A stretch of DNA of 64,000 nt from Numida meleagris (lineage: Eukaryota > Chordata > Aves > Galliformes > Numididae): the NCBI RefSeq assembly GCF_002078875.1, contig NC_034410.1, forward strand, positions 40,723,532 to 40,787,531, written 5' to 3'. Of this stretch, positions 22,046 to 33,975 are shown piece after piece. The position numbers were made by a program, and so were the translations under genes. The notes beneath the pieces were generated by a model. That model had not been told where the DNA came from and ran no database searches. It saw only the letters and a program-made list of their open reading frames with translations. Numbering within the stretch: position 1 is the first letter of the stretch; each line of letters begins with the position of its first letter.

Positions 22046-22880
22046 GGGCCTCTTTCCCCCCGTTTCCATTTCTGCTCTAAATGAAGGTGGAATCACAGTG
22101 CAGTGGCCATGTACGCGTGCATGAAAGCTCCTGTTAGCTGGGGAAATCCTTTGCAGGGAGCTTCAGGAACTCCCACCTGGGCAAGAACTTGTTCTGCTGT
22201 TTTTCTGTGCTGAAACAACAGCCCAACTTGGGATGGAGTGCTTGGCCCCGTGCTCTGTCCTTGCCCGGCCCCAGGCTCACATAGAGAAATGCCCGTAGCA
22301 TCTGCCAGCGCAGCCACCGGATTTTCCTTACATTCAACAGATGTACATTTTAATTTCAGCTCATCTGAAGTTTTTCTCACTCCCAAATAATGCCAATTTT
22401 TATGTAAAAAAAAAAAAAAAGGAAGTGGCTTTGATGTTTTTTTCCCCAAGAAAATCCAAGAGTTTCTGTTAATCTCAGTTACATTCAGTAACAGTGTCAG
22501 ATTCTTTTTTTTATTCAATGAAAGTGTTTCCAAGCCTGGAGTTTTTCTTCTAGGAAATGCATGGCAAAAACTCCATTCTTGTTTCCTAACTGAGAGACTC
22601 AGTGGACCCCAGTCACATGCTTGAATCAGAAGATCCAATTCTTCAGATGCGGGTTACTCAGATTCATGCAAGGTTTGAACCACACTGGTTGCACACAACA
22701 GTGATTCATACTGCGTAGATTTGCAGTAGGCCGGGTGTGCCATCAGAAAAAAACATGGCTGTTCCTCTGGACCAGTGATGCACGGGCAGAGGGTACTGCC
22801 CTTGGGGGCTCTGTCCCCTCTCCCATCACTGCAGAGCAGTTGTGAGGGACCTGAAGATAGGAGTGATGGGACAGGCAGAT

Positions 22881-22943
22881 CATAGACTCAGAATATCCTG
22901 AGTTGGAAGGGACCCATGATGAGCATCGAGTCCAACTCCTGGA
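22881..22943 (-). mobile_element. CR1 LINE 3' tail fragment, antisense
   Basis: CAGAATATCCTGAGTTGGAA, GGGACCCATGATGAGCATCG and AGTCCAACTCCTGG are the antisense of the GATATTC-type CR1 tail also seen at 14.2 kb and 25.4 kb. About 60 bp remain. Confidence 0.85.
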
Positions 22944-24645
22944 CTGGTAGACTGCTGATGGACAGAGCGGAGGCTGTTGGGCTGGCACGATGACAATGTG
23001 CTGTGCTGCCATGGCCCTTTGATGTGGTCAAAAAGCCTGTGAAGAAAGGATTCCCCAAACACTGCCCTCAAATGGAAGAGTCTTGTGATCATGGGGACAA
23101 GAGTAATGCCTCTAAATGACATTTGTTTCCATGAGTTGGAAGGACGGGCTTTTGATGTGTGCTTCCAATGTGCCTCTCTTCTCCTGCATCTCATGTCCCC
23201 AGGGTTTCCTGGTGAAGGAACTGGAGCCCTGCGTGTCCCCAGAAATTAAAACAAGAACTGGCTTCTGCAGTATTTCCTGAAAAGCGTTTTCATCTCATGG
23301 AATCTGTCCTAACAGCAGCCCCGAAGCACCAAAGATTTCATTTTCATCTAGTAGCGATCAAAAGCAACATCAGCAGGGAATAAATACACAAAGCCACGCT
23401 GCAGGGACATTATCTCACATGACAAGGCGGTGCTGCTCGGTTTATTAAAAAAGAGAGCTCATGTGCGGCTTTGCTCCGTCACTGAGTGTTTCAGGCACTT
23501 TGCTCCGCTTGTGGAGAAGCGAGACCCAGAGCTGCTCGGATGGAGCAGCCTCCTGAAACCCAGTGGGAGTCCCATTTGGGCTGCCCCCACCCTGGGATGG
23601 CCCTCGCCTCCACCCCACACGCCTGCAGGCTCACCTTCGCATCATGGGGGACCGCAGGGTTACGTCCACCGAAACACACACTTCATCCCCACAACAGAAC
23701 ATGTGATGCTGTTCCCTTGGCATGGGAATGTGCTGTTGGGAGCAGCCATTAGCACCGCATCCCTTCCCGTGCCATCAGGCAGCCGAGATGCTGCTGCTCT
23801 GAACCCAAGGCTGGAGGACAACGTGCTTTTAATTCGCGCAGTAAAACTAGAAGGGCCTTTTTGGCACCACAGCTGTCAGAACGCAATGAAATGCTGCTGG
23901 GTGCAGACTTGCTGAAAGGGGGAAGGGATCAAATCCACTCCTGGAGGAAAGCAGCCGCTGCTGTCACTGCAGAGCTGTCATGGCAGATGCCACTGTGCCC
24001 CTGAGGTGGGACAAGGCAAGACAAAACAGAAGTTTACATGGAACAACCAAATAATGAATGAGATTTACTGAAGTTTAACGAAGGGCACGGCTGTGCGGAG
24101 TGGGAGTGCTGGCCCTGGAAACAAGCAGCTGCAGTGCAGGGGCTCCCGGGGCACATGGTATTTTCATTCCCAGGGGTTTTCTGTAACACATCTCTGGAGT
24201 TGGGGTAAGTGCTGGGCCACATGGCTATCACTATGGAAACGAGTATTTTTACACGGTAAAAAATAGTCCCCTAAAACTCCCGTCAGCTGTTGGTGCTAAA
24301 GCCACTCAGCGAGGCACGTGGCTATGGGAGAGCAAATGGTGCCTCTTCCAGGAGAGTGATGGTGGCACCTGCTGGCACTGGGGAAAAGGAGAGCACCCCT
24401 GTCTCCATCCAGTTCCATGTGTGCACGATGCCAACGAGCCGGCCCCTTTACATGCTGCTTTATAGCCTCCATCTTGAGGACATGCGACCTGCACGCATTG
24501 CTGAGCCTCTCCTGCAGATTTGGTAACTTTGATACTATTTTGTAGTGTCACCCCACTGCACAACAGGTTGGTTCAGCTCCACTTATTTCTATATTGGAGG
24601 CATGATTATATACTGGAGAATCTTGGTTTCATCATCACATATACC
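22944..24645. other. Unique non-coding stretch
   Basis: A 161-codon plus-strand opening (23,430-23,915) is GC-rich and low in information content, with proline and histidine runs and no known motif. Its GC level (23,500-23,800) explains the lack of stops. The minus strand shows a strong donor (AAG|GTGAGC, exon side ending 23,635) without a clear exon. Nothing further is supported. Confidence 0.4.
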
Positions 24646-24659
24646 ATATATATATATAT
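24646..24659. repeat. (AT)7 microsatellite at a CR1 5' junction
   Basis: Seven AT units end exactly one base before the CR1 fragment that begins at about 24,661. The element truncated into, or next to, the AT tract. Confidence 0.9.
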
Positions 24660-24660
24660 C

Positions 24661-24787
24661 AAGGCTGGGCTGGATGGGGCCCTGGGGAGCCTGACCTGGT
24701 GGGTGGCAACCCTGCCCCTGGCAGGGGGTTGGCACTGGGTGGGCTTTAAGGTCCCTTCCAACCCAAACCATTCTGTGACTCTATGAT
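24661..24787 (+). mobile_element. CR1 LINE 3' end, sense
   Basis: AAGGCTGGGCTGGATGGGGC, CCTGGGGAGCCTGACCTGGT, GGGGTTGGCACTGGGTGGGC, AAGGTCCCTTCCAACCCAAA and CCATTCTGTGACTCTATGA form a complete CR1 tail of the CAAACCATTC type. About 127 bp. Confidence 0.95.
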
Positions 24788-25428
24788 TTATAATACATAT
24801 ACTTGTATTTTGCCAACTGTAGAAATGGCTGTTAGTCCTGCACCCCAGGGAGACCCAGGAAAGGCTGCTGGCCTCACAGCTTCTGCTGCAGGGATGCCAC
24901 CCCCTTCTCTCCCCACTGCCTTCTGTGTGCTTTTTGCCTTTTCTCCATCCTTCTGCTTTCTTTGCTGTTGGCCATCACTGCGTCATGTGCAGGAGCAAGC
25001 ACAAGTCGTACAGAAGTGACTGTGAAATAGTGGGCCTAGCCCACATGCTAGAATACACGAACAGGAGTTTCTTAGGATATTTAATCTGATCAGTCTATCA
25101 AAGCCCTGCTTTAGTTTTAAGATGGTAGCTGCCAACAACCCCTTCTGCCTCCCTTGTGTCACCTTGGGCTCACTGTGTTAAGATGCCTGAAGATAAGTCT
25201 TTGTATTTTCTCCATCCTATTGAGATGCATTTACAGCAACGAAATAAAACCTGACTCAGGTTTGTGGCGGTACAATTCAGTGCCACCTCCTGTTTATTTT
25301 CCAGTGCCGTGTTGGTCTGAAATACCATTTTAATTTCGTACTCATTGGCAAAAGAGGATACCCAATTAAAGAGCAGAAAAAGAAATCTGTTAATTCTGTT
25401 AATGCCCCATTTCATGAGGAACTCCACA

Positions 25429-25483
25429 AGGAGTTGGACTTGATGATCCTTATGGGTCCCTTCCAACTTGGGATATTCTATGA
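25429..25483 (+). mobile_element. CR1 LINE extreme 3' tail, sense
   Basis: Only the last ~55 bases of the element: GGAGTTGGACTTGATGATCC, TTATGGGTCCCTTCCAACTT and GGGATATTCTATGA. One of the most severely truncated copies here. Confidence 0.88.
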
Positions 25484-25947
25484 CAACAAAGCAGCATGCG
25501 TGTGAACACATACCATGGAGCTGCTTTGCCCTCCTGTGCCCATCAGCATGGCTTCTGCAGGCAGGAGGAGAAAGACTGCAAAGCACACAAGGATGCAGCT
25601 CTCTGAAGCACTGTGTGCACTGCTGGTGAAGGGGGGAAGGAAGGGAGCCAGCCCTTCCACAGAACCCAAGGGCAGCTGTCGTGCAGCATGGATATGCTGA
25701 GACAATAAACCCATCAGACAGATTTTAAAGGGTTCAAGTGTGATATGAAGTAAATGAAGTATCATTTGCTTAAGTATAAAAAGCACCTCCAGACTAACAA
25801 CTCCTTATAAATAATACAAAAAAAATCCGCACACGGTATTACAGCTTGTTTCAGTTTTGATTGGCTTTGATTTTTGATTCAGCCTGTCGCTGAATGCAGC
25901 ATCTTATTAAGACTATACAAGCAGGTTTTCCAACAGTTCTGTGCTCT

Positions 25948-26132
25948 CTGGAAGAGTGGTCAGGCGCTGGCACAGGCTGCCCAGGGAGGTGGTGCAGTCA
26001 CTGTCCCTGGAGGCATTCAAGAAACGTCTAGATGTTGTACTGAGGGACATGGTTTAGTGGGGAAATATTGGTGGCAGGTGACCTGGACTGGATGATCTTA
26101 GAGGTCTTTTCCAACCTTGGTGATTCTATGAC
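25948..26132 (+). mobile_element. CR1 LINE 3' fragment, sense
   Basis: Starts at GAAGAGTGGTCAGGCGCTGG and runs through GCTGCCCAGGGAGGTGGTGC, AAGAAACGTCTAGATGTTGT and GATCTTAGAGGTCTTTTCCA to TGATTCTATGAC. It is the same subfamily type as the young nested copy at 4.7-5.3 kb (shared GGTCTTTTCCAACCT tail). Confidence 0.93.
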
Positions 26133-28044
26133 TCAACGTTACTGTACTTCTGGGGGAAACTACCCAAACAGAGTGCAATAGCAAACAGTATCCAGAAGGC
26201 ACCAGGAAGGTCTCTGGGTGTACCCCCCGACTCCAGCTTTAGGGCTACCAGAAGCCCGGTGCAGCCCATGTTCTCCATCCCAGCAGCGAGAACTCCAGCT
26301 GAACGAGAATCGTGGGTGCTTGCTTAAGCATTAACACTCACACAAATTTAAAACTCATATCGAGCTATTTATTCTGTGCATTCACCTTTCATTGCAGTAC
26401 GTGCTAAAATTAAGTACTTCTAACTGCTGAATGGAGCAAACAGAAATTGCTTCCATCATCTAAAGCTGACAGCCAGCTATTCAGCCCTCCATCCTCCCTA
26501 CTGGATGGCATGATCAGGTTCCTTAATGACAAGCAAGAGTGTTTGATTTTCAGCAGCAGTGCCACATTACGGCACGCATTAATTTGCTAGGAAATCATTT
26601 TAGAAGAACATAAAGTGTGATGGATTCCAGTTAGAAACACGGAGTACAATAAAGGCCCCCGAGGTACCTCTGAAGTGTGACATCCCAAGAAATTCCTTCA
26701 CAAAAGGAACTGGAAATGAGCCATCTTACCCATACCGTATCTCCACACCTTATAGCTAGGGAAGGATGGAGATCATCCACCAGGTCATCTGTCAGCAGAT
26801 ATTAAGCATTAACCTATTTCAAATGTTATGTGTATTTGCAGACAGAAACTGAATAGGTCAAAGAGACTTCTGGTTCACAAAGAAAGATGAAATGGTATTT
26901 AATTCCATATCTGAATAGCTGCCCATGTAAATAGAGTGTGTGTGCAGGGGTAAGAGGGGTTATGTTGTTGTAATCTCCCGTTTCTAAAGGCTTGCATTAT
27001 TTTATCCTGTGAAACAAACCTTACAGTGAACAAACCTTACAGCTACCTTACAGGTAGCGAGCTTTAAAACAAGTTACAATAAACACTGAGACCACGACAC
27101 AGAGGACACACTTTGTGTTAGCAGAAGACAAGTTTAATAAAACAGACTTCTTACACGTCAGGTTGACAAATTCCTGCCATAGTGCCTGAACACCAAACAC
27201 GGCCTCTCATCTCTCTCTAATCAATGTAAAAACAGCAGTGCTAACCTGCAAGATTGGGCTGCCCTCTCCTAATGCATGAGAAGCCTCTCATACAGCCCCT
27301 ATGCCCTTCACAGTGTTGGCTGAGGGATTTTCACTACAGAGAGAACTCGGGGTTGCTTCTGTAGGGAGCCCTACTGAAGGGGAAGATGAGGACGCGTCTG
27401 ATGCAGCCACCCATGTGCCTCTGTGCACGTGCATTTCCAGGCTGTCGCATGCTATTTCTGATCTCGTGTGTATTCTGACTCTCCCCTACAATTACATTCC
27501 TGCCAGCATCACATATCCAGGATGAGACTGAGGTAGTTTATACTACTGGCTTCAATCTAATGAGTTATGATAACAAGAAAAGAAAACTTTCAAGTCCTTA
27601 ATCGCTTCTATGCTACTTCAATTGTTTGCTCTCTTCCTTTTCTCTTAGCTTTACCCACATGCAAATGTTCATGACAGATGGGAGAGCTGGCGGCCAACAT
27701 GGAGGAGCACACAGCCAGTCTTACCTGGGGCAGGAGGAAGGGAAAGCCTCACCAGTGAGAAGCCCCCACTGTCCCGCACCCCAGAGCAGGCAGCTGCTTC
27801 CAAAGATCAGAACCAGGCAGCCTTAGTATCATTTCCAAGCAGTGTAGCTACAGCATTCTTTACAGAAAACACGGAATTAGGTGTTCCAGCAGGGCAGGGA
27901 CCAGGACCAGCCACACGCAGGGACCAGAGCCATCTCTGCTGGGAGAGAGAGGCTGCTCACCCCACTGCCTTCCATGCCTCTTCCCCATTCACACAGCACA
28001 CAAGGCAGAGCCTAAGGGCCGGGCCTGCAGAGATGTTTAGGGGC
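26133..28044. other. Unique non-coding stretch
   Basis: Holds a small direct repeat of AAACCTTACAG near 27,017-27,050. A minus-strand site at 27,725 combines a strong pyrimidine tract with CAG|GTAAGA, reading as both acceptor and donor. No open frame of interest is attached. The 27,650-28,044 part becomes GC-rich toward the candidate minus-strand exon. Confidence 0.4.
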
Positions 28045-28305
28045 CTAAATTCTATTCCAGACTTCCATGGGAGGCTGGTTACCTAAAGAGGAGTAGAGCG
28101 GCTGATTACCTTTGCGGGTCTGGGCTCCCCTGGCCGTGCCCATGCTGGGACCCTCGCTGCTCCTCTGGCCGGCGTCGAGGCGTGGTGCAGTGCCACCCTG
28201 GTGTTGTGAAGTAGCCGTTCTCCGACTGGTGACGGCCTGATTCACAACACCAGCTGCTGCACGGCACCTGGCGGGGCCCTGCGTCCTCCGTGCTCCATCC
28301 TCATC
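28045..28305 (-). CDS. Candidate minus-strand coding exon (internal 28,110-28,305 or terminal to 28,045)
   Basis: On the minus strand a strong acceptor (pyrimidine tract CCCTCTCTTTGCTTTCCAG) opens an exon at 28,305 beginning DEDGARR in phase 0. A donor-like site (CAAAG|GTAATC) would close it after 196 nt in phase 1. If that donor is unused, the frame continues to a stop at 28,045 and the exon is terminal, ending PPMEVWNRI. The peptide is rich in Arg, Ser, Thr, Gln and Gly and looks disordered. The interval is CpG-rich relative to its AT-rich surroundings. No family is recognised. Chance is possible because CpG-rich DNA has few stop codons. Confidence 0.25.
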   Translation of the reverse strand, partial: DEDGARRTQGPARCRAAAGVVNQAVTSRRTATSQHQGGTAPRLDAGQRSSEGPSMGTARGAQTRKGNQPLYSSLGNQPPMEVWNRI

Positions 28306-30929
28306 CTGGAAAGCAAAGAGAGGGTTAGGTCTGTCGATCCCACAGGTTGCACGCTCCCACCTGTTTACAATGACACTGAAGCGCGACGGGTGAACTTCTC
28401 TCCCCAGAAGTGGCGGACAGGTGCTGCACTTGAGATCTACTGCACTGTAGCACTGGTTGCTACAGTGTGATGCGGGTTGAGCTGCATCCTCGCTATCCAC
28501 GTCCTGTGTTCATCTCAGGAGAGATGGAGGCTCGCAGGCAGGGGACGTAACCTAGAAACTCAGCTGAGCCCCAAGACAACACAAAGAAACAGGCTGCTGC
28601 TTTTTCACTGATGCCAGGATGCTGTCGGAAGGAGAACGGTGCCGTGGGGATCGTGCGGCCTCCTGGGCACTGTGCTGCTGTTCAGCCTCACACCCCTCAG
28701 CACATGTCCTGCCTACCGCAGGTGGGACACCAGCACGTGCCTGGCCTGTCCCCAGGAGCTGCTCAGGGTGGTGGCACGTGGGGTGCTGCCTAAGGGTCCT
28801 GCTGGAACCGAGGGAGACCCAGTCTGCAGGCCCTGTCCCTCAGGGATGTGCAGAAGTTGAGAGATGCAATTCACTGCTGACTAGTAAAGATGATATAAAG
28901 GCTTCAGACTGATTTCCCTCAAAATGCTGCACGTGTAGTACAGTGACTTGGTTGCAATGGTCGGGTCGTTCTCGGTGGGATACCAGCATCACCTCATGGA
29001 CTGCTAACTCATCGAGACACAAGCAAACAACAGGCAAACACTCAAATCCACTATGTGCATGACAGACTTTCCTTAGCAACCAGAGCTCAAAAGAAAGCAG
29101 AGCTTCTGTGATCCAGCTTGGGACCGTGTCTGTGGTGAGGATCAAATGCAGGAGTCTGTAAGCAAACCAGGGAGAGAGAAAGCAAGCAATGTGGAGCATG
29201 GCACATCTCCAGGGAGAAACTGCTCCTTTTTAATAGTTCTGAAGCAGGTTTGATGTGGAGACAAAAATTCCCACCTTTCTGATGAAGGGAGTTACCCCTG
29301 TGCTTCCCCATTTAATCCAAAGGAAACCTCAGGCACCGATTTTTCACTGAGGAGATGGGAGGTGGGGTCATAACCAGTCCCTAGGCAAAGAAGCTACAAA
29401 CAAGTGCAGTAAGGGGAGACCTCCCAGGTTCTATAATGTAGCTGCTGCACGAAATGGAGATGAATTTGACACCTCTGCACGTGCCTGCACTTGTAAAGTC
29501 TCAGCTATGTCACACTGACAGAGCTTTTATTTAAAGAGCAGTTTCTGAAATTTTAATACACAACGCTACAAGAAACAAAACAGTGTATTCATATTTTATG
29601 CAAATCTACTATTCAGCCTTCCACATGGAATAGGAAGAGCCTGAAAGCAGAAGCTGTGCTTTGGCTGGTGCTGAGCAGCGGTGACTCGGCAGCGCTGGCT
29701 GAAGGTGACCAGATGCTGAGAGGTCCCTCCCTGCACACCGCAGGACTGAGCATGCTGGCCGGAGCACACCGTGTCACACCAAGAATAACGCCAAATGCAT
29801 TCTGCACATTCCCCGTTCCATGGGAACACTGAAGCCTGACAATGGTACTGTGGGTGGGAGAAGGAAAACAAATGATACGAGCTTTTTTCAAGGTTGTTTA
29901 AATCCTTATGAAACCTTTCTTGCAATCTGCGTCCAAGTACAGCAGAGTTCAAAAAAGAAATCAATCTCCTGTATGCATCACTTGCTGCCCAGAAGCCAAT
30001 TTAAAAGCCTTTTCCACTAAGAACCAGTATTATGCACTCTGCAAGTGAGAAATGAACACTTAACCCAAGGCTCTCTCTCCCCTCGCTGCATCAGAGATGG
30101 ATGCTGCCTTTCTGTCTTTACCCTCTCTGTCAAAGAGACCAGCACAGTCTTAGAGCGCACCTGATCTGCAATTTCCGTATTCTCCCAGTTTCGCTTAGCA
30201 CAATTTTACACGGTCAACCTGTGGGCTACAGTTTTCATGTTCTCTACGTGGTTCGAAAGCTTTCTTACAATTTCCACTCGTGTCCAATTTCCTCAGCAGC
30301 TGAGTAAGCGGCAGAGCAAGCACTGCACTCTCCTGTGCTGGCTGGCACTGCGAGCCCTGAGGAAAGACAAAAGAACATATATTTACTTTGGGATGAGGCT
30401 AGTATGTATAAATTAGGAGAAGAATCTTATCTCCTATAAACAGGAAAACAAACTTCTTTGTTTGGTGGCGGGAGGGGAATGGGGGACACGAGATCCAATA
30501 ATGCACATCACCCTCCCTAGGAATTAGCATTTTTTTGGTTAGAAATAGGAAAGAATAAAGAGAAACCATGTCAATGAGCTGCTTTTTCACTCTGAATCAC
30601 TGCCTGGCGAGCCTGGTCCCTGGGTCCACACAGGACAGCAAGTGCAACTCCTTCAGCACAGCTCTGCTCTCACTGCTAATATTCCATGCAAATAGATTTC
30701 CTTGCTTTGGTCACAGCAGTCTATTAATTCAGCCCGCTTGTCTGGTACATCTTTATCCTCCGCAGGTTAATCCTGCCAAATTCCTTTGCTGTAGTACATG
30801 TCACACAGCATATAATATCCAACAATGCAATTTTGCTAATCCTGTTTTATCAGCTTTGTTGCTCTGTCTGGTCAATCCAACAGTGAAAAAAAGCACAGAG
30901 GGTTTTTGCCAAGATCTCCCTCACTTTCA

Positions 30930-30942
30930 CCCCCCCCCCCCC
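30930..30942. repeat. C13 homopolymer
   Basis: Thirteen consecutive C residues following TCACTTTCA. Uncommon in the AT-rich surroundings and prone to assembly and sequencing length error. Confidence 0.95.
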
Positions 30943-31135
30943 AACTTTGCATGGTTTCAATTAAATGGTTTGAGAGCAGAACACACTGTTTGGATATCCG
31001 CCAATGTCCTTCAGATGCAGAATGTCAAGGCACTTAATTATATAGGTCTCCAAACTCTTTCAGACGCCCCACCTACCCAGCCTGCTGCATTTACTAAAGG
31101 CAAGTGTAAAAAATCAGCACAAATCTCTTTTTAAA

Positions 31136-31380
31136 ACACTCTCCACGCATTAAGGACTTGAAGATGGCTGAATAGCGATATATTTATCGCCCATTATCTC
31201 ACCGAAAGATTACACAAATGAGTAAAAACTGCCTCATTAACAGTTCTTTGTTGTCTTGTTTACTGTTTAGTGGACTCATTAACATTAATTATTAGAAGAG
31301 GAACATCAATTATTGCAATAACCTTTGTCAAGCTGAATAAACTGACTCAAACAGCCAACGAGCCGCGCTTGTCAGGCAGG
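31136..31380. promoter_or_regulatory. Candidate developmental enhancer / conserved non-coding element
   Basis: The densest transcription-factor-like block in the window. It has a perfect forkhead core TGTTTAC (31,257-31,263), preceded by TTCTTTGTTGTCTTG, which has SOX-like TTGT cores. It also has ATTAATTATTA (31,284-31,294, TAATTA at 31,286-31,291), then CAATTATTG and the palindrome ATTGCAAT (31,312-31,319), a C/EBP-type half-site pair. It is free of repeats and grades into CpG-richer sequence at 31,370. Function is inferred from motifs alone. Confidence 0.4.
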
Positions 31381-32519
31381 ATTTGCATGTGCAAAGCAAA
31401 GAGAAAGGACAGCCCAAACGCGCTGCGACCGCGTGTCAGCGTTCATTCCGGCACCAGCAGACCTCCGGGAAGAAAATAAAAGGTGAAGGCAATTCGGGGC
31501 TTGACTCCACCAGGCCCAGCTCCACGGGGGAGATGCAAACAGAGACATCCCTGCTTCCTCTTGCTCCCCACACGCTGTATTTATTACACTAATTATTTTA
31601 GTGCAGGGACTTTCTCGCCCCCGGCAGTGCAGCGCTAGGCTGCGTAAAGGCAAGGCAGGCCGCAATGTGGGTGTTGGGCCGGCTGCTTGCTGCCTCGCCG
31701 AGGGACGTTCTTACACATTATGGGATGCTACGGCTGGCATCCCCCCGCCAATTTCTTCTTCCTTCTGAGGAAACCAACCCCAGGTGTGGATCTCCTCTGC
31801 ATGAGCCCAGATTTAGCGTTGCAGGAATACTTCAAATCCTCCATATAGTTCAGCAGCTCTGGAAGGAGTTAAGTATCAGCAGTAGCGCATCTATAATTTA
31901 AAATACTGCCAGGAAGAGGGCTGAGTCACTAAGCTGGATCCATCACCTCTAACTCTCTTTCTCAGCCTAACTGCAAGCACCCGCCCGTGCCCAAGAATGA
32001 AATGAGCCTTTTCGGAAGGACCCTGAGCCAAATTCAGGGCTTGTAAGACTGTATTTGTACACAAATAGAAACAAGGGCAGCTAAGCACCGCACTTCTTGC
32101 AGATGCTTCCACAGCTCCACGCTGCGAGCTGCTGGGAGAGAATAAGCAAAGCGCTCCCTGTGCCAGCCAGGTTTTAAAGGAAAAAAACCTTGTAATTCTG
32201 GAGAAGCTGGCTTGTGACAGTCATGTCGTGCGCAGCGCAAGCAGGAGCCCTCCTCTGGGTCCTGCAGTGCAGCCCCACAAGGCCCAGCACTGCTCCTGCC
32301 AGCACCACTCCACTGGCTTCATGTGGGTCTCTGTGCTAATAGTGGTGTGCAACAATTAAGCTGATTGCTAAATTAGCGATTCTGGCCCTGCAGCCTTGTG
32401 GGCAGAGAGAGGTCCACAGAGATGGTGAGGGCCCTTCCCTCGGCAGGAATTGTGCTGACAGGACAGTCCATCCGTCTTGGCGTCTTTAGACAGCTGTGCT
32501 TACCTAGCAGAATGTAAAC

Positions 32520-32760
32520 ATCTCTGAACTTTGCTTACTGGATAAAAGGAAGCATTAGTTTCCTATTGCAAGATCAATCATACATGCAGGCTAGACAGAG
32601 CATCCCTGTGTTTGTAATTAATCTCGTAAAGGAGGAACATCTCCCCTCCATCGATTGCTATATTTGTATGCAGCCTTCCTGCGAGACAGAGAGTGGAAGA
32701 GGAAAATAAGGGCCGGTAACAGAATAATAATCAGCCGATCCCTTAATTAGGGCCGCATGT
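32520..32760. promoter_or_regulatory. Candidate conserved non-coding element
   Basis: Contains GTAATTAATCTCG, AATAATAATCAGCCGATCCC and TAATTA (32,744-32,749) flanked by CCC and GGG. A related AT-rich cluster (CAATTAAGCTGATTGC, TAAATTAGCGATTC) lies just upstream at 32,350-32,385. Motif-based inference. Confidence 0.3.
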
Positions 32761-33845
32761 GCTATACAGACACAGCAAGATGCTTGTGTAGTGAGCCGGT
32801 TCTTTGTTGGAAAAATCACCTTGTAACAGAGCTGACTGTTAACACTGGGGACCTCAGCATTCTTTCTACATGTCCTGATGGCATAGGAACACGAGGTTCA
32901 CAAAGATTTTGGGGTTCTTCTTCTGACTTCTTTTTCCCAAACCCATACATGTGCACTGCAAACAAGCCCGCCGCCTCCCGGATGTTTCACTGCCTCGTGC
33001 CACGTGTCACTGGCTGCAGACACCACAACCTGACGCCACTCCAGTTGTACACTGACCTCTCTGCACACAGGAGCCTCCCACCAGCAGCTGTTCCAGAAAT
33101 ACGTATCATTCGCATTTTCCTTAGTGCATACAGAAATGTTTAAACCCCAGACTAAGGAAATATTCGCTAAAAACACAAAACCAAACAAAAAAACACACCA
33201 CAACCTGCTAGATCATGAAGAATAATTTCCTCCTTTCTAAGGACGTACAGTCACCGCACTCCTGAGGACGACGGCCTTGAGCCACTCAGATGCAGATGGG
33301 AATGGGGCAGCAAGCGCTCTTCTGCAGCTCCTCAGCTCCAGATCCGACCCGACACTGCTTCAGATCTATCCATTTCATTGCACAGAACGCGCCGAGCTCT
33401 CTGACATTTACATTGGGCCAGCATACTCCTAGTAATGAGAAAACAAATAGTCTCCCAGACGCGGTCAGAGCAAACGTACTCTTCTGGTAGGCACTGTGCT
33501 AGTCCGGGCTGTCACTGTCTGTTTTGATTTAAAGGAATAACACACAGATTTGCTTTTTGAGTGCAACACTTGGATAGGTCAGAGCCTTTCCATGACTAAC
33601 AGCAGCAGGACAGGGCTGTTACAGTTCACTGCAGAGCCCACCCCGTGGTACCTCAAGGAACCTGTCTTACAATCTGGGAGATGAGGGCCTAGTGCCCATG
33701 TGGTCAAATATTCTGGAGTACTGAACTGCGCTTCCTGATGGAAAAAATAACCCACAACCGTACATTTAAGGAAACTGATTTACAGCAACAGAGAACAGCT
33801 CTTCAAAATAAAGCATAGGGCTGGTATTATCTGCTGCATGACCAG

Positions 33846-33975
33846 CATCATGGGGCCCTGGGCAGCCTGGTCTAGTACCAGATCTGGAGGTTGGTGGCCC
33901 TGCCTGTGGCAGGGGGTTGGAACTTGATGATCCTTGGGGTCCCTTCCAACCCAAGCCATTCTATGATTCTATGAT
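33846..33975 (+). mobile_element. CR1 LINE 3' end, sense
   Basis: CATGGGGCCCTGGGCAGCCT, GGCCCTGCCTGTGGCAGGGG, GTTGGAACTTGATGATCCTT, GGGGTCCCTTCCAACCCAAG and two ATTCTATG octamers at the end. A complete CAACCCAAGCCATTC-type tail of about 130 bp. Confidence 0.95.

Larger units (their letters stand above)
20181..22880. other. Unique stretch between CR1 copies
   Basis: Holds the 204-codon open frame and exon candidate described separately, an A-rich run at 21,520-21,533, a regulatory-looking block at 21,900-22,045 and a 15-A run at 22,406-22,420. A 181-codon minus frame (22,093-22,638) has no recognisable motif and is judged a chance opening. Confidence 0.4.
28306..33845. other. Unique stretch with regulatory-looking blocks
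   Basis: No CR1 is recognised in this 5.5 kb. Overlapping plus frames at 28,611-28,912 and a 188-codon plus opening at 30,568-31,134 have no motif; the latter runs through conserved-looking AT-rich DNA rather than anything gene-like. Blocks at 31,136-31,380 and 32,520-32,760 are listed separately. The 31,370-31,700 part is moderately CpG-rich. Confidence 0.4.

Noticed and set aside
22093..22638. 181-codon minus frame
   Set aside because: Contains a homopolymer-derived Phe run and Lys run, no motif, and no plausible exon boundaries.
23430..23915. 161-codon plus frame
   Set aside because: GC-rich Pro/His/Ser-biased sequence explains the lack of stops; no family signature.
24646..24787. AT tract plus CR1 as a transposon with its own terminal repeats
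   Set aside because: The AT tract is a simple repeat at the truncated 5' edge of an ordinary CR1.
27017..27050. Short AAACCTTACAG direct repeats as a possible array
   Set aside because: Only two to three imperfect copies without regular spacers; no CRISPR-like structure and the genome is eukaryotic.
30568..31134. 188-codon plus frame
   Set aside because: Runs through a C13 homopolymer and conserved-looking AT-rich DNA; composition and position do not suggest a protein.
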